Assembly (NCBI RefSeq): GCF_003590095.1 | Contig: NC_039483.1 | Coordinates: 13,826,001-13,890,000, forward strand | From: Trichoplusia ni | Lineage: Eukaryota > Arthropoda > Insecta > Lepidoptera > Noctuidae | Length of the DNA: 64,000 nt | Direction of reading: 5' to 3' | Part shown: one piece after another, positions 12,791 to 24,531 of the stretch | How positions within the stretch are numbered: the first letter of the stretch is position 1 | How the letters are laid out: every line of letters starts with the position of its first letter | Translations under genes and position numbers: made by a program | The notes under the pieces: generated by a model | What the model saw: only the letters and a program-made list of their open reading frames with translations | What the model was told of the DNA's origin: nothing | Database searches by the model: none

Positions 12791-14117
12791 CTGTGGATTA
12801 ATAAGTAATTTTCAGTGGCTATATACGGTGAAGCAAAACATCGTGTTGAAACTAGAAAATCTGACAACTTCTCAAGCGTGTGTTTAAAGCCAATAAAACT
12901 AATTGTATCGTCTATCATAGTATATCAAAAAATCTATTCTTAGACACATTAAAAATAAAAATCATTAGCAGTAATAAATCAAAGCAGCTCCTCTAAAAAT
13001 CAATCATCGTAAGTAATCGGAACCCAACCCTCAACTTATCTTTCATCTACTTAAGCCCTAAAACGTCTCTACGGACCCAATCCACGGTTGGACAGCATCC
13101 CTCGTCACATGATTTTGAAAAGGGAAAAGCCAAAGAATTAGGTTCGAGTGATTTGGAAAAGCATTAAGAGTTAGTAAATCAGACGTTCACCTGTTGGCTC
13201 CTGGCCTATACCGAGTATAAATCAATCATTCAATGAACTAGAACGATTTGTCAAGGAACCGTCTTTGACTAATGATTTGTATGTTTTCATTCAATGTTTA
13301 GGGTCGCACTGTAGTGGTTGCTGGCGATAGATCATACACGTGCTTATAAAACCGTTTTGTATTTATAATACAGGGTAACAGTCTTTTGTTTTGTATGCGG
13401 ACAAGTGTTGACACAAAGTCAACATAAGTTATATTGAAAGTAGGCGACGTTACAATTGAATTCGTATTTCAAATGAAAAACATGTAATGTCAATTGTTTT
13501 CATAAGAATTTCAACAAGAGAATACTATGAAAAAAAAGCACAAGTTTAAAACATGAAGTAATATTTCAGTAACAACTAATTCATAAAAACATTATACTAG
13601 ACAAATAAACTCCCGAAACATGACTCCCTTTGTCCTTTTCAAAGGACACTTTTGTTTCGCAAATAAACCTCGATTATCCGCAGATTTGCTACAAAAATGA
13701 TAAGTAAATAATAATATTTTAGGCAAACAACTTATATACCCCGGGGCTAACATTCCCTGGCGCCCGCGGGCCCTCTTTTGTAAGTCACCTTACAGTTCGT
13801 TACATCGTCGGTAGCCCATCTGTTATTTCTGCCCGTTACATATTTTAATGCTCCCGAAGGAAGTATACCTCCCCCTTAACCGTTTCCAACCCATTGGACG
13901 ACTTAAATGAAACATTTAAATGCAATCTTAGCTGTGATAAGTTTTTACAGATTTTATGTCTCGTCGCTCGTCGACGTGGGTTTGATTTATTGGTTTTGGG
14001 GATGGTGGCAAGGTATGAAGTGTATTTTTTTATTTCGGAGGTTTATTAAAAAGCTTTCTTACAGACATGTGCGTTGTATACATTTTAATTCTTTTTTCAA
14101 AATGTGTAGTCGCTTGA
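12791..14117. other. Noncoding AT-rich stretch
   Basis: No gene recognised. A GC-rich patch (CCCCGGGG, GCGCCCGCGGGCCC) lies near 13740-13772. The frame at 13907-14125 has no motif. Confidence 0.45.
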
Positions 14118-14183
14118 CCAAATGAAATGTCTGATTTCCAATCTGAGTCAGACAGTCAGACACAGTTCAGACATTTCATTTGG
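14118..14183. repeat. 17-bp perfect hairpin
   Basis: CCAAATGAAATGTCTGA at 14118-14134 is matched by its exact reverse complement at 14167-14183, with a 32-nt loop. The loop itself repeats GTCAGACA-type words that can pair with the arms. The size (66 nt) and perfect stem resemble a foldback scrap or a small-RNA hairpin. I recognise no known microRNA in it. Confidence 0.6.
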
Positions 14184-14469
14184 CTATAATAATTAACTAT
14201 CAGTTGCCAGTCCCACTGCACTGGTTAACTTACATCTACAAACTTACGTTTTTTTTTTAAATCTACGATACAAAAATTGAAATATAAATCTACATTATTT
14301 ATGTAGCTTTGTATCGTTAAATTTATTGATTTATGTATTTTCATATACATTAGAGTGAAATGCAGTATACTCTACAACACAATGCGCAGTTACGGTCATA
14401 AGCAAACAATAACTTTATAACTTAGTGTGTGCTGATTATCTGTCCTAAGTAGGTTAGAACTACCCGGCT

Positions 14470-14518
14470 GTGGAAGCGAGACAGCACGACACGATGTAGA
14501 GCGCCATCTCTTTTCCAC
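14470..14518. repeat. Dispersed 50-bp palindrome, copy A
   Basis: It starts GTGGAAGCGAGACAGC and ends GCCATCTCTTTTCCAC, so the ends form an imperfect hairpin around a central ACACGATGTAGAGCG. The same pattern returns at 25066, 30138 and 56105. The shared skeleton is GTGGAA, then a purine-rich GAGAC/GAGAT, a centre near ACACG.TGTAG, and CATCTC..TTCCAC. The family is unknown to me. Confidence 0.6.
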
Positions 14519-15480
14519 AACTGCTATAAAACTACTTTAAATGTGGTCTGAACGCTGATTGGTTATTTTGAGGCCAGTGTTTGTTATAAGGAAATATGAA
14601 ACATGCTGTAGAATTGAGAACGGTGTTGATTTGGAGTACGGATATCGAAACATGCTGTATAAACTGGAAGGTGGTAGGTATAGTATTTCTTTTACCACTT
14701 TGATTTATTGGTTGTATTTTGGTATTTTTGCATACAGGGAGTATGCATTTTTTTTTTCGAATGCTTGATGTAAGTCCTTGTTGACCAATTATTTTGAATA
14801 TGTTTTTTTAAACGAGTCCCGCGCTAAGGAATTAAATCCTTCTGTAGCGGGAGGTTTCATAAGCATTCAAGTCACACGCACAAAGACACTCAGAAGCATT
14901 TTTGGACCACTCAACCACTCGACTGCCCGTGCATTACGTAAAATTTATATGCATATTTCGGTTTGATAATCCACAATGCCAACAACGCAACGCCCTAAGC
15001 AACAATTAGGCAGTCCATTAATAATAAAAAAAAATACTAACGACACTCGCTATTGAATGAACGTCAACAGCTAAGTAAAGTGTAACAAGCCATCTAGGCA
15101 CAAACATCCCGAAGTCCCCAAGTATTCTCCTTAAACAGTGAATAAGAAATTTCCACAATGGATGCTACAATACTGAATATTCCATTTAAATAGCAGTACA
15201 TTTGTCTCAAAAGCTTTCTGACTGTAGCATCATAAGCAATGCATAAGGTCGCCAGATATACGCGTATAACAATTCAACGATCTTAAAGTGGAATATGAAA
15301 ACGTATTAACTATTCACGAATAAAATCTGATTGTTTTACGTTGGATTAGATTTTGAAGCTTGCTTTGTCTATATTATGTTGTCTTTTGTTTTGTTTTTTT
15401 TTTACTTAATCGTATTAAAGAAGGTTGAGCAGGCTCTTTTTAGGTTGCTATTATTTGTAGTGTTTCATGACTAGTAAGAT
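14519..15480. other. Noncoding AT-rich stretch
   Basis: No gene recognised. The frames at 14559-14768 and 14778-14966 carry no motif. Confidence 0.5.
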
Positions 15481-15481
15481 A

Positions 15482-15565
15482 CAAACGGAACCGGAACGGC
15501 TCCGCTGTATGTTCTTCTGTTTGTTACCAGGCTGAATCTCATGAACCAACTATCAGCATCATGAC
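15482..15565 (+). repeat. Decayed dispersed repeat (CTCCGCTGT..CCAGGCTG..CTCATGAACC family)
   Basis: It has the family words GGCTCCGCTGTATGTTCTTC, then ACCAGGCTGAATCTCATGAA. These correspond to GCTGTATCTCATGA in the copy at 53498. Noncoding fragment. Confidence 0.5.
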
Positions 15566-17390
15566 CTATTGTTATTGCTTGTTGTAATAAAAAAATCGTG
15601 GTAAAGCAACGATTCGCACGGTCATAATCTTGATTGCTTATAACCATTTTAGCCTATTTTTCGGAACCGTCAATCAAAATTTGATTGGTTTTATTTCTTC
15701 ATAAGACTTCTATTAAATAAGTAGGTAGACATCTATTTAGAGTAAAAAATATTTTAACGCGAGAAAGGTTGCAATGAGAACGCATGTTCAAAGAAAAGCT
15801 TTTTTCGGACGATTTACAAACTAGATAATTTTACTGGAAAATATTAAAATGGACAAAATTACATCGCAACTAGAACAGAATCTAAATTGAATATTTAAAA
15901 AGCGTAGTCGACTTCGTTTGCTTTCAAATACGGTTCTTAAACAATTTTCATAAAAGTACGAGTAAGTTGACATTTTGTACCTACAAATTAATTACTCAGT
16001 GTTTTTTCGTTCTTCATTTAAGGAGATCGTTGGATTATAATAAAGTTATTATAGATAAACCTGACAATTTTTATTAAATTGATCAGAATGCATTGTTTTT
16101 TTAAACAGTTGATTTTCAAAAATAAAATAAAAAAGTCGACTACAATTTAGATCCGAAAATCAATAGAAATATGCAATGACATCTGGAAATCACTATCAAT
16201 TATAAAAAAATGGTCTTCGCTAAAAATCTTAAAAGCAATCAGAAACGGACACTGGTAACAACAGCGCCATCTGTTCAATTTAATTCGTACTAACACAATG
16301 AGTAGTAAGCAGCGCATGTCGCCACCTAGATACAAACCATCTGTTTTATTCGCAGCGACACCAGCGCCGCGGAGTTTTACTGAACTAAACCCCAAAGTTT
16401 GTCGTAGGTAAGCTTCGGAGTTCAAAATTTTGAGAAAACTTACGTTTGAGTTAACTTTTGCCGGTCTTACCTGAAAACAAAGCGAAATAAATAATTAAAA
16501 TGGGTTTTATGGAGTAACATTTTACTTAGGTAGCGATGTTCGGTGCAACGGGAAAAATAAGTAACGTTTCATTGGCGCGCGGGAAAGCTTTGTAGGTTCA
16601 ATGGTAATTAATATTCTAGTCAACATTCGTTCGTCCGGTCGCGTCATCCCTATCAAATATTTACTCTCGGCTTTTATTTCAAATGCAACGAATCAACGAT
16701 GCGTCATAGTTCGGTCGTGTACCTGCGTATTGCGGCGCTATGTACGAATTTTCGTTCTGCGAAAGTTTTTGACTTCGTATTGGGGTCATTGTCAGGCCTG
16801 ATGCCTACTACGGAATCCACAATTATAATTTATGGAGAGAATTTGATAAAAAAATTACTTGCTTTACGTTGGTTAAAACTTATTTTTAACCAACCCTAGA
16901 ATATTTTCTTTCGAATACTTTTGGTAGGACTTTTCATATAACAAGTTCCAATTGCAAATAAATTATTAAAATAAAGTTTTTTTTAAGGAAAATCATAAAA
17001 TTAAGAAGTTTACAAAATCTCTTTATCAAGGTCATTAGCCAACAATCTATAAACATTATCTAAATAAATTCGCAATAAGGATGTCAAATATTTGGTTAAG
17101 AGGAACGAATGACTTTAAGAACAAGTGCTGAACAACTAAACACTAAAATCTATAAAAGCCGCAAGATTATTAAAAGCAATATAAATATTATTAACCTAAA
17201 TAAAGCTTGTGTTAATATTTAACTATTTATTTTCCGGGTTTGTGGTTGTTAGACCCAATATGGACATGCATTTGAGTGATGTACAAATATTTGTGTATCT
17301 GCATAAGCATCCATGCATGTAATATTGCTAGTATTAATGTAAATGTGAAAAGTTTAAGAATATTACTTTTATAAAGTTATAGTTCAAGAC
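15566..17390. other. Noncoding stretch, partly complex sequence
   Basis: No gene recognised. 16240-16440 is more GC-balanced and contains AACAGATGGCGCTG-type words on the minus strand, common in insect intergenic DNA. The minus frame at 16147-16425 across it has no recognised domain. 16550-16830 is also complex (GGCGCGCGGG, TTCGTCCGGTCGCGTCAT) and holds two overlapping frames without motifs. It might be a conserved noncoding block. Confidence 0.4.
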
Positions 17391-17394
17391 ACGG

Positions 17395-17475
17395 TTTGTC
17401 AATCGATGGCAACGGGACAATTACGCCTGAAGTACTATGGGTTTGAGTCCTGCATTGCTTATAAGTTTTTTCCCT
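17395..17475 (+). repeat. Possible degenerate tRNA-like SINE head
   Basis: TGGGTTTGAGTCCTGC near 17438-17453 fits a box B (GGTTCGANTCC) with one change. Upstream, GTCAATCGATGGCAACGGG is a very weak box A. Too decayed to assign. Confidence 0.2.
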
Positions 17476-18179
17476 GCCGCGGTTTTTATTTAAACCGCAT
17501 GCTAGGAAAAACCGTCAAAACTTAACTTATGGATAGCTTACTGTTGACCGACTTGAGAAACAAGGAGGATTTACTCATCCGGTAATATGTTTTTTTTGTA
17601 TTTTTCATTTTCAAAAGACAGATTATAAAAACTGTATAATTCCAGAAAGGCACAGAATACTAATGCATCAGAAACAAAATATGTCAGGTTTTGACTATAA
17701 AACAATACCTATCAACAACCTTATTCCTAATTCAAATTCACGTCGTAACGAGTCCTACTTTTCGCTTAACTAAGGTCTGCCTCAGTCATAATAAAGACGT
17801 CATGTTATACCATAACATGATTGCAGACACAATAATACTATGTGGTATACTTGGTATAAAGAGCTAGCACGTGGGGAGACATAAACAATTGATACATTAG
17901 CAGACAGACAGACCTTGGAATCTTTAGTCATAACGGTACTTGGGTGACAGCTATAGGCATGCAATTTATATTAAAGAGCTTTGTATTGTTAAATGATAAA
18001 AGGTTGTGATACTTTTGTAGAGAAAAGCAATTATAATTTGTATTTAATAAGCAGCTTTAAGTGAATGATTGAAAATTTTGAACTTAACGTTATCTACTTC
18101 ATTAGGAATACAGCGGTTACATATCTTTTTGTGTATAATTTAATCGTGTTCTTAAAGTCGCATAGTAACTATAAATAAA
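17476..18179. other. Noncoding AT-rich stretch
   Basis: Nothing recognisable beyond low-complexity AT-rich DNA. Confidence 0.5.
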
Positions 18180-18420
18180 CTAGCTGTTACCCGCGACTTC
18201 GTCCGCGTAGTTAGAAGATATAAGTTATGATTTATACCTGCCCTGTTTTTCCACATTTTCCATTGTATCTTCGCTCCTATTAGTCGCAGCGTGATGGTAT
18301 ATAGCTTAAAACCTTCCTCGATGAATGGTCTATTCAATACAAAAAGAAATTTTCAATTCAGTAGTTCCTGAGATTAGCGCGTTCAAACAAACATACTTTT
18401 CAGCTTTATATATTAGTAGA
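18180..18420 (-). mobile_element. Helitron-like non-autonomous element, copy 1
   Basis: On the minus strand it runs from a TCTAC..TAATATATAAAGCTG-type start to a CTAG end (18180-18183). It carries the core words GAACGCGCTAATCTCAGGAA and CGCGGACGAAGTCGCGGG. A 5'-TC and 3'-CTAG end preceded by a short imperfect hairpin, with no inverted ends, is the Helitron pattern. Assignment to that class also draws on memory of lepidopteran repeats. The outer start may extend to 18433. The minus frame at 18152-18337 is just its translation. Confidence 0.65.
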
Positions 18421-18433
18421 TAAAGAGTATAGA

Positions 18434-19403
18434 TTTTGAATGACCTAACTATTATTAACAACTTGACGTGTGTATAGTACACCTATATCTAATCTACAAG
18501 CTCAGATGGACTGACAGCTGAAACTCCGTAGTCTGACATGGCTAAACTGCTTCGCAGTCAAAAACTAAATGCGCATGCTAGGTTAGTAACGTACAAATGT
18601 TTTAGAATGTTATTCAATGTAAGAATAAAAATTCAACATTTAAGACATAAAACTACTTTCAATAGAAAACTAATCTTAGTTTAAGAGACGTTTTTTAGGG
18701 TTTCAAAGCATTGAAAGGATTGAGAATTTGTTTTATAACATTCTTTATTTAGAAATTTGGTTTGACTTCAAAAGATTAATAAACCTATTTTTATAAAATA
18801 TTTTGAAAGAAATGTTCTTGCAAGTTAGAAGCTTAAGGTACATAGTACATTGGACTATACAATTAGTACAACGAAATATTGGTATGCCAGCTGAGTGTAC
18901 TGTATTTGATCCAAGCATGAACAAACATACAAAGGTTTGATTGGATTACAATGTTTTGCCCTTCAAGAGAAGAAATGGACTGCACAATTATGAGAGCAGC
19001 ATTTTTGGTCAACCAACTAATAAACTCTCTTTTCGTACATTCTATGTTAGTCAGTCATCTCGAATGAATGTACATTTTACGACAGACGTCAGTTTATGGT
19101 CATATACAATGCAGCCGACCACAGGCTAGACGTTTACCGTTTGTGGCTATGAATAGACCACACAATCGTTCTCCGCAGGTGTTAGAAATATACTCGTGGA
19201 TATGTGAGAAGACATTTTCGTGTCAAGCTTTCAAGAGTCGGTTGTTGCAGTTGCGAACAAATTAATACTGTTTTGGAATGCATTATTAAAGTGCCAAGAT
19301 ATGAGTAGAACTTTTATGTGTCATTCTAAGCTATGATAGTTTTGAAAATCTTGTGAGAATTTACGAATAGCTCTCAAATTTCATTTCATCTGTAATATAT
19401 GTA
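18434..19403. other. Noncoding AT-rich stretch
   Basis: No gene recognised. Frames at 18941-19129 and 19068-19265 have no motif. Confidence 0.45.
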
Positions 19404-20696
19404 GGGGAAGGTGGGGTAAGACGGGGACCTTAAGGTATTTCGTAAATAAAACCCATCTTTTTTAATTGCACAACGTAGGAACTTTTATTAATTAAATAAT
19501 CAGTCTTTCTTCTTTTAATAACAATCAGTCAAAACAAAAAAAAATAAGTTCTTCTCATAAAAATATAAACTTTTAAAAAATAACTGAATCACCCCATCTT
19601 ACCCCACCTATAGGGTAAGATGGGGTATACCCCTGGGGTAAGATGGGGTATAGACTATTTAAGCGCCGTCATCTTCACAAACCGGACAGATATGTTCAGC
19701 TTCGTCATCGCTGTCTTCCACTCCTGCACAGACACAATGCGCTCACTTGCCTCAAGTACGATAAGTGATACAAGTATGATAATCGGAATACAAGCCGCGA
19801 CAGTATAGACATTCTGTATCTTCTTCTTCTGTGCCTTTTCGCTTTTTCGGTTTTTCAAGTTCTCTTTATTGTTATTTTTGTCATTTACTTTTTGTTTGTT
19901 ACATGTGGTTTTAGTTTCTACCTATTTTAGTTTTCCTCTCATTCTTTTTTATATAGAAAAGCAGTAATAATAGCTGCTTTTCCCCTTCTTCGAACTTGTC
20001 TTGGTCTTTTTTCGGCGAATCGCGAATAAGGCATTAACTTTTTCGGGCTAACCAGATGGAATGCATCATTATCTATATAATCATTTACTGTTGCCTGCTT
20101 GAGACATGAGGTTGAAGCAGTTGGTGGAGGTGGAGTGTTTGCTAAATGATTTACGGCGGTGTAGCCATTTAAGCATCAGGAAATGACAACATTACTGTTT
20201 TTGGAACTGTACTATAAAAAAATAGTTAATGTTGAATGCAATCTCAATACAAACTGAATAACAACTCAGCGGATAAGATCGGGTACCTACCCCGTCTTGC
20301 CCCACATAAGTGTCCCATCTTTCCCAAACTGGACTTAAAAGTTGTATTGAATTTTTAGAGGTTATAAATCAAAAGAAACCGGCATGAATTAATGAGTTTA
20401 CAATAGTAAAATAAATACAAATTAACAAAAAAAATATGTCACACATTATGTTTATCATACATTATAACAGTCATGCACTTTATATGCTTCAATAATTAGA
20501 TAAAACCACTTCAAATTTTAAAAATGTACTTACCATGAAGAATCGTGCGCTCCTTCGAACAAACTTTTTGCGACTCTAACAAGTACTGATAAATACGACT
20601 AGATGGCGTCAAAATAACTTTTCAATTAATACTGTATTATATATTTTTGGAGGGTCCCCATCTTACCTCGCTACCCCGTCTTACCCCACCTTCCCA
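19404..20696 (-). mobile_element. Decayed pogo-like DNA transposon
   Basis: The ends are inverted repeats of about 24 bp with one mismatch. The left begins GGGGAAGGTGGGGTAAGACG, and the right is its complement ending at 20696. Both sides are flanked by TA (19402-19403 and 20697-20698), the target duplication of the Tc1/mariner-pogo superfamily. Several inner copies of GGGGTAAGATGGGG lie near the ends. One pair at 19591-19604 and 19613-19626 forms a perfect 14-bp hairpin. The interior holds only the C-terminal part of a transposase on the minus strand (next entry). At about 1.3 kb the element is internally deleted and inactive. Confidence 0.7.
19659..20163 (-). pseudogene. pogo/jerky-type transposase C-terminal remnant
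   Basis: Two minus-strand pieces read as the end of a DDE transposase. Piece one (about 20163 to 19939) encodes a Pro-rich stretch and then residues like VSPKKLMPYSRF and RRRGKAAIITAF. This fits the linker typical of insect pogo/CENP-B-type transposases (a VSP..I.PLPK..RRKGKTAILT pattern). Piece two (about 19864 to 19659) encodes a Lys/Glu-rich stretch, then ECLYC, an AHCVCAG motif and CPVCEDDG. This is the Cys/His zinc-binding tail that often ends these proteins. Two in-frame TGA stops sit within the tail and frameshifts separate the pieces. The N-terminal DNA-binding and catalytic parts are absent. It is a dead fragment. Confidence 0.6.
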
Positions 20697-20698
20697 TA

Positions 20699-23235
20699 CT
20701 AAATGAATAAGTTCATTGAAAATGACTTCAAGCAAACTACGGATTTAAACTAACAAGAATATTATAATAGTTCAGTCTGAGAATATATGGCTATAACTCT
20801 TGTTTTAGCTGCCTTTGTAATACAATGAACAAGGGGTGATCTATTCTTAGACACAGACCACACATGATTCAAACAGTGCTTTTACATTTTGGCCAACAGT
20901 TAGAACACAAGCCAATTCATTCACAATGTAAGTCAGTCCAACTGCAACAAGGAATGTATCAGCACAAACTCCCGTCCAGACACGCTTTAGCCACAAATAT
21001 GCAGAGCAAGTACTAGTACATTACAACGGTACACCTACGTCATTCATGCACGCATCTCTACCTACTGTAAACAGTTTGCTGTGAATGCATTGGTCGTTTA
21101 CCGCCGCCACCGTGCCTCGTTCACGCGGGCAAGTCGACTCGACGAGAGTAGAATTTAAAACTTTATTATAGGTGTTATGAATATTGAGTGGGTGGGTATT
21201 CCAATGTCGTGATTCCTGTAGGTGTGAAGCGGTATTGTTAAACAAAAGGGAAGGAATAATAATGAGGTACCTCATTGGCACGTAATTAAAAGTTGAGTAT
21301 TTTACGCTGATGTCATGTGTGGTCTTGGTTATAAATATATATTTTCATGTTCGATTACTTTTATGCGGTTATTTTGATCTCCCTTGCAGGATTTCTCGTA
21401 ACCGATACACGTTTTATTGGTCGTTTAATAGACACGCATCCGATACGATCGACACTCTGGAAACTAATAAGAATAAGATGCCTTGTTTTACGGCTCTCGT
21501 AAAGCGCAAGCGTGTATTCCAGTTTAATATAATGCTCGATCACTGTACAGTAATATGTTGTTTCAGAGTGAACGAGGCATTATTTTACAACGGCTTCGAT
21601 TGTTTTATACAATCGAAATTGATGTTAAAATATTATGAAGAATATTAAGAAAATATTGTAAAACAATAAAAATGATAAATCTCCTAAAGCCATAAGGAGA
21701 TTCATGATTTTGCTGAAATGAGGATGCATTTACTTGTAAGACCAACATATTATTCAAAAAATCTCATACAAACTCAGAATAATATGTTAAATATTATATG
21801 AATATATTAAATATTACGTAAACATCAAAAGCATTTATTAAAAGTTTGGAATAAAATAGAGTATCATTAGTAAGAAACCCGTATAATAGTTTTCTGTGGA
21901 TACCGTAATGCACATCACATGTCGAAACCATTAGCGGCTGTGTTGCTCTGTCTGAATAGGCCTTTAGACGGGCCTCCAGTTGCCAGGGATAGTAAACCTA
22001 CTGGAGAGGACAGTGCGCGTAGTGTTACAAAAAGGTGTGCCAAACATTTTGTAGGTTCTTACTACTCAACTATTTCAATACCGCAAACTATAAACAGAGA
22101 GTTTCTTTTAAAAAAAAACAGGTGTGAATAGAAAAAAAAGTCGTACGCACTGAATATGATCATAGACATTGTGATAGCTGGTTAAATTGTTTTTATGTGG
22201 CCTTACTTCCGGCTCCAGAAAGCACGAGCCATGCGTCATATCCTTACATTTATTAATATTCATATTTGCAATATTGTACTTGCGCGTCGCTTGCCGGTTT
22301 GAAATAAAGTATCAATAACTACACACACATTTGAAAAATTTACCTTAAAGCAATTAATAACATTATTTATTCTTATTTTTTACGTAAGAAAAAAACTTTC
22401 AGAATTGATGTGTCAAAATTATTTACAAACTGGTGAGATGCTGTCTGATTAAACTGAACTTTTTAAGAATCAAAAAACGCATTCAAAAAACCTCAAACCT
22501 TAAAATTACTAACTGACGTTTCACAGCTGTTTTTAATGGACAAGTTGTTTTTTTTTTTTTGACAAATCAGTCCTATCCTCCATGATCTAAACAAAACATT
22601 ATATGAATAGATTTTCCTTGTTTGATTTGTAAAGTAATAATAGACCTTGTATATTCGGTATTCTGTGTAAATAAGCGGTTGTTTTTACAGTATATTTATA
22701 TGTCAGATATATTTTTGTTTTCGGCCACGTTTGCGTAAGTTATTAATTCTGGCGATGTTTTCTTAGACATCTCACAAAGTAAAATAGAATGTTATTTGAA
22801 AAATAGAGCTGCACCTAATTCTAACTTTTTACACTTAGGAAACGAGCGGAGGCGCTCTTAACCTGTAACAGAATATGAAATCGACATCATTTTAAGAAGT
22901 AATTCGGTAAAAAGAAAATTTCGTTGTCACTAAAAAATTCTGCAAAAAAATATTTATATCATTGTAATTTATATATACCTGATACAAAACAAAAATATTA
23001 TAAAAAAAATCTGAATTCTATTTTTGTGCCATTTAATTTTGATTGCCGTTTCAATAGTCTTCATATCCGTGTGACTATTCAGCCCGGCGGGTATCAGTCG
23101 AGAAGCGTCATACACAAATAGGGGACATTATAATAGGATATGCGATCTCAAAACTCAAGGTTCAGTTCAATCAAAACGTTTTCAGACCGCATTGATATCA
23201 AAACATGTTTAATTCAATATTTAAAAAGGAATAAA
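20699..23235. other. Noncoding stretch
   Basis: No gene recognised. The frame at 21310-21648 (112 codons) is among the longest non-element frames in the window but has no recognised motif and overlaps an opposite-strand frame. A small CpG-rich patch lies near 21100-21145. 21920-22130 has a coding-like frame without a known domain. Confidence 0.45.
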
Positions 23236-23365
23236 CTAGTGTTCACTCGTGGTTTCGCCTGCTGAGTCTTTGTGCTGTCCTGGAATTGAAGCTATCGCGA
23301 AAGTAAGTTTTATCAAAATCGGTTTAATTATTTAGGCGCAAGGACAGACAAACAAAATTACTTTG
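23236..23365 (-). mobile_element. Helitron-like or LINE tail fragment
   Basis: It begins CTAGTGTTCACTCGTGGTTT on this strand. It then has a GAAAGTAAGTTTTATCAAAATCGG-like middle and ends in an AGGACAGACAAAC block. That is the order of an insect repeat with a CTCGTGGCTTCGCC end and an AAAATCGGTTYA core, read in reverse. The piece at 35729 is a relative. Confidence 0.45.
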
Positions 23366-23404
23366 ACGTCTAAAATATGAATCGATTATTATCTTATCTG
23401 ATAC

Positions 23405-23465
23405 CTGCCTGTGTTGGAATTGAACCTGCACCTCATACAAAGCCTAACATAGAACCACAAGTTAC
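23405..23465 (-). repeat. Truncated tRNA-like SINE, minus strand
   Basis: On the minus strand it reads TGAGGTGCAGGTTCAATTCC, a good box B in tRNA-like context. Box A is not clear. Probably a 5' fragment of a SINE and not a tRNA gene, because no acceptor stem can be folded. Confidence 0.35.
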
Positions 23466-23732
23466 TTAATATTAGTAAGTACTAATTACTACAGATGTCT
23501 TAAACAATGAACTAAATTAAAAGAGTAACAATTTACTCAAAAGATGAAAGGAAGATAACAGCACTCGGTCTTAAGCTTTGTTCTCGGAAACGAGAAAGTG
23601 TGAAGTATTTTTTCTAACAAGAAAACCCGGGAATGTCGTTCTCTCAAGGAAACGTAAAATAATAATTAAAATCTGTAAAGGTACAGAAATTATGTTAATT
23701 AATTACATTCTTATATTTTTAATGATACAATG

Positions 23733-23868
23733 GTTTATTCAAGCGTATTTATTCGGATCGCCCGACTAGTTTCGGTCATGCGTATTTATATCGATCGCCC
23801 AACTAGTTGCAGACACGGCCTCCGCAACGGCTCATAATTAAGGACTTTGATTGGGTTCGAAACTGTTA
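23733..23868. mobile_element. Foldback remnant of the Penelope-like family
   Basis: Two tandem left-arm starts about 45 bp apart, TTTATTCAAGCGTATTTATT and TCATGCGTATTTATATCG, are each followed by CCC(G/A)ACTAGTT. They run directly into an inverted right arm (ATAATTAAGGACTTTGATTG). The body between the arms is missing. The arms are diverged from the intact element at 32386, so this is an old copy. Confidence 0.65.
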
Positions 23869-24305
23869 CGGAAAGTTTGTATATTTAAAAGAAAATCGTA
23901 AGAGTAAATACAATTATAACACATACTTCAGCTGCCAATAGACATCCCTTCTCAATTTCCAAAATATCCCACTTTCCGAAGAAATCTGTTTAAATGAAAA
24001 TAAATCGAAACTACTGAAGACATCCTTGACACTAAGTCCTTAACATAATTGATGAATAATTCAAGTAAAATATAATCTCAGTTGGCCCGTGCCCCTACTC
24101 TATGCAACACAAAACGTCGGGCACATAAATAATGCAAGCAGAGTGACGTCACGCGCAGGGCCGTTTGTAAACGAGATCGCATTTGAATTGTTATGGTACG
24201 CTCAGTTTAGTTCGGCTATTACTGGCGTCATTACAGATCTCGGAATCAAAGGATACGTCATAACATTGGTAAAAAGGTTCACGGATAAACAAATTTCGGA
24301 ACAGA
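23869..24305. other. Noncoding stretch with a possible regulatory block
   Basis: No gene recognised. 24090-24250 is complex, with a TGACGTCA site at 24144-24151 and TTTGTAAACGAG (forkhead-like) shortly after. The frame at 24089-24337 runs into the next repeat and has no motif. Confidence 0.35.
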
Positions 24306-24531
24306 CTAGCTATTGCCCGCGACTTCGTCCGCATTGAGAAAATAAAAAAGATATTTTTTTGGGGGCACGCATTTTCTTCCCGTTTTTGTAACATGTTTCA
24401 TTACTGCTGTCCTAGAATCAATTGTAGCGTGAAGGTATTATGTCCTATGGCCTCCTCATTTTTTTTAAATCGGACAAGCAGTTTCTGAGTTAAGCGAGTT
24501 CAAACGAAAAAAAATATATATTTATAGTAGA
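24306..24531 (-). mobile_element. Helitron-like non-autonomous element, copy 2
   Basis: CTAG end at 24306-24309 with GCCCGCGACTTCGTCCGC next to it, and an opposite TC end near 24530. Inside are the family words for GTTTGAACGCGCTTAACTCA on the minus strand in decayed form. The middle is diverged and T-rich. Confidence 0.6.

Noticed and set aside
16147..16425. 92-codon minus frame in a complex region as a host exon
   Set aside because: No domain, no defensible splice pattern, and it includes AACAGATGGCGCTG-type words that are common noncoding insect sequence.
19655..19858. Minus-strand frame of 67 codons with a hydrophobic middle, as a membrane peptide
   Set aside because: It is an alternative frame of the decayed transposase zinc tail; the other frame gives the recognisable Cys/His motifs.
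20656..20698. Clustered CCCCATCTTACC / CCCCGTCTTACC words as a CRISPR-like or tandem array
   Set aside because: Spacing is irregular and the words are the termini and subterminal motifs of the pogo-like transposon.
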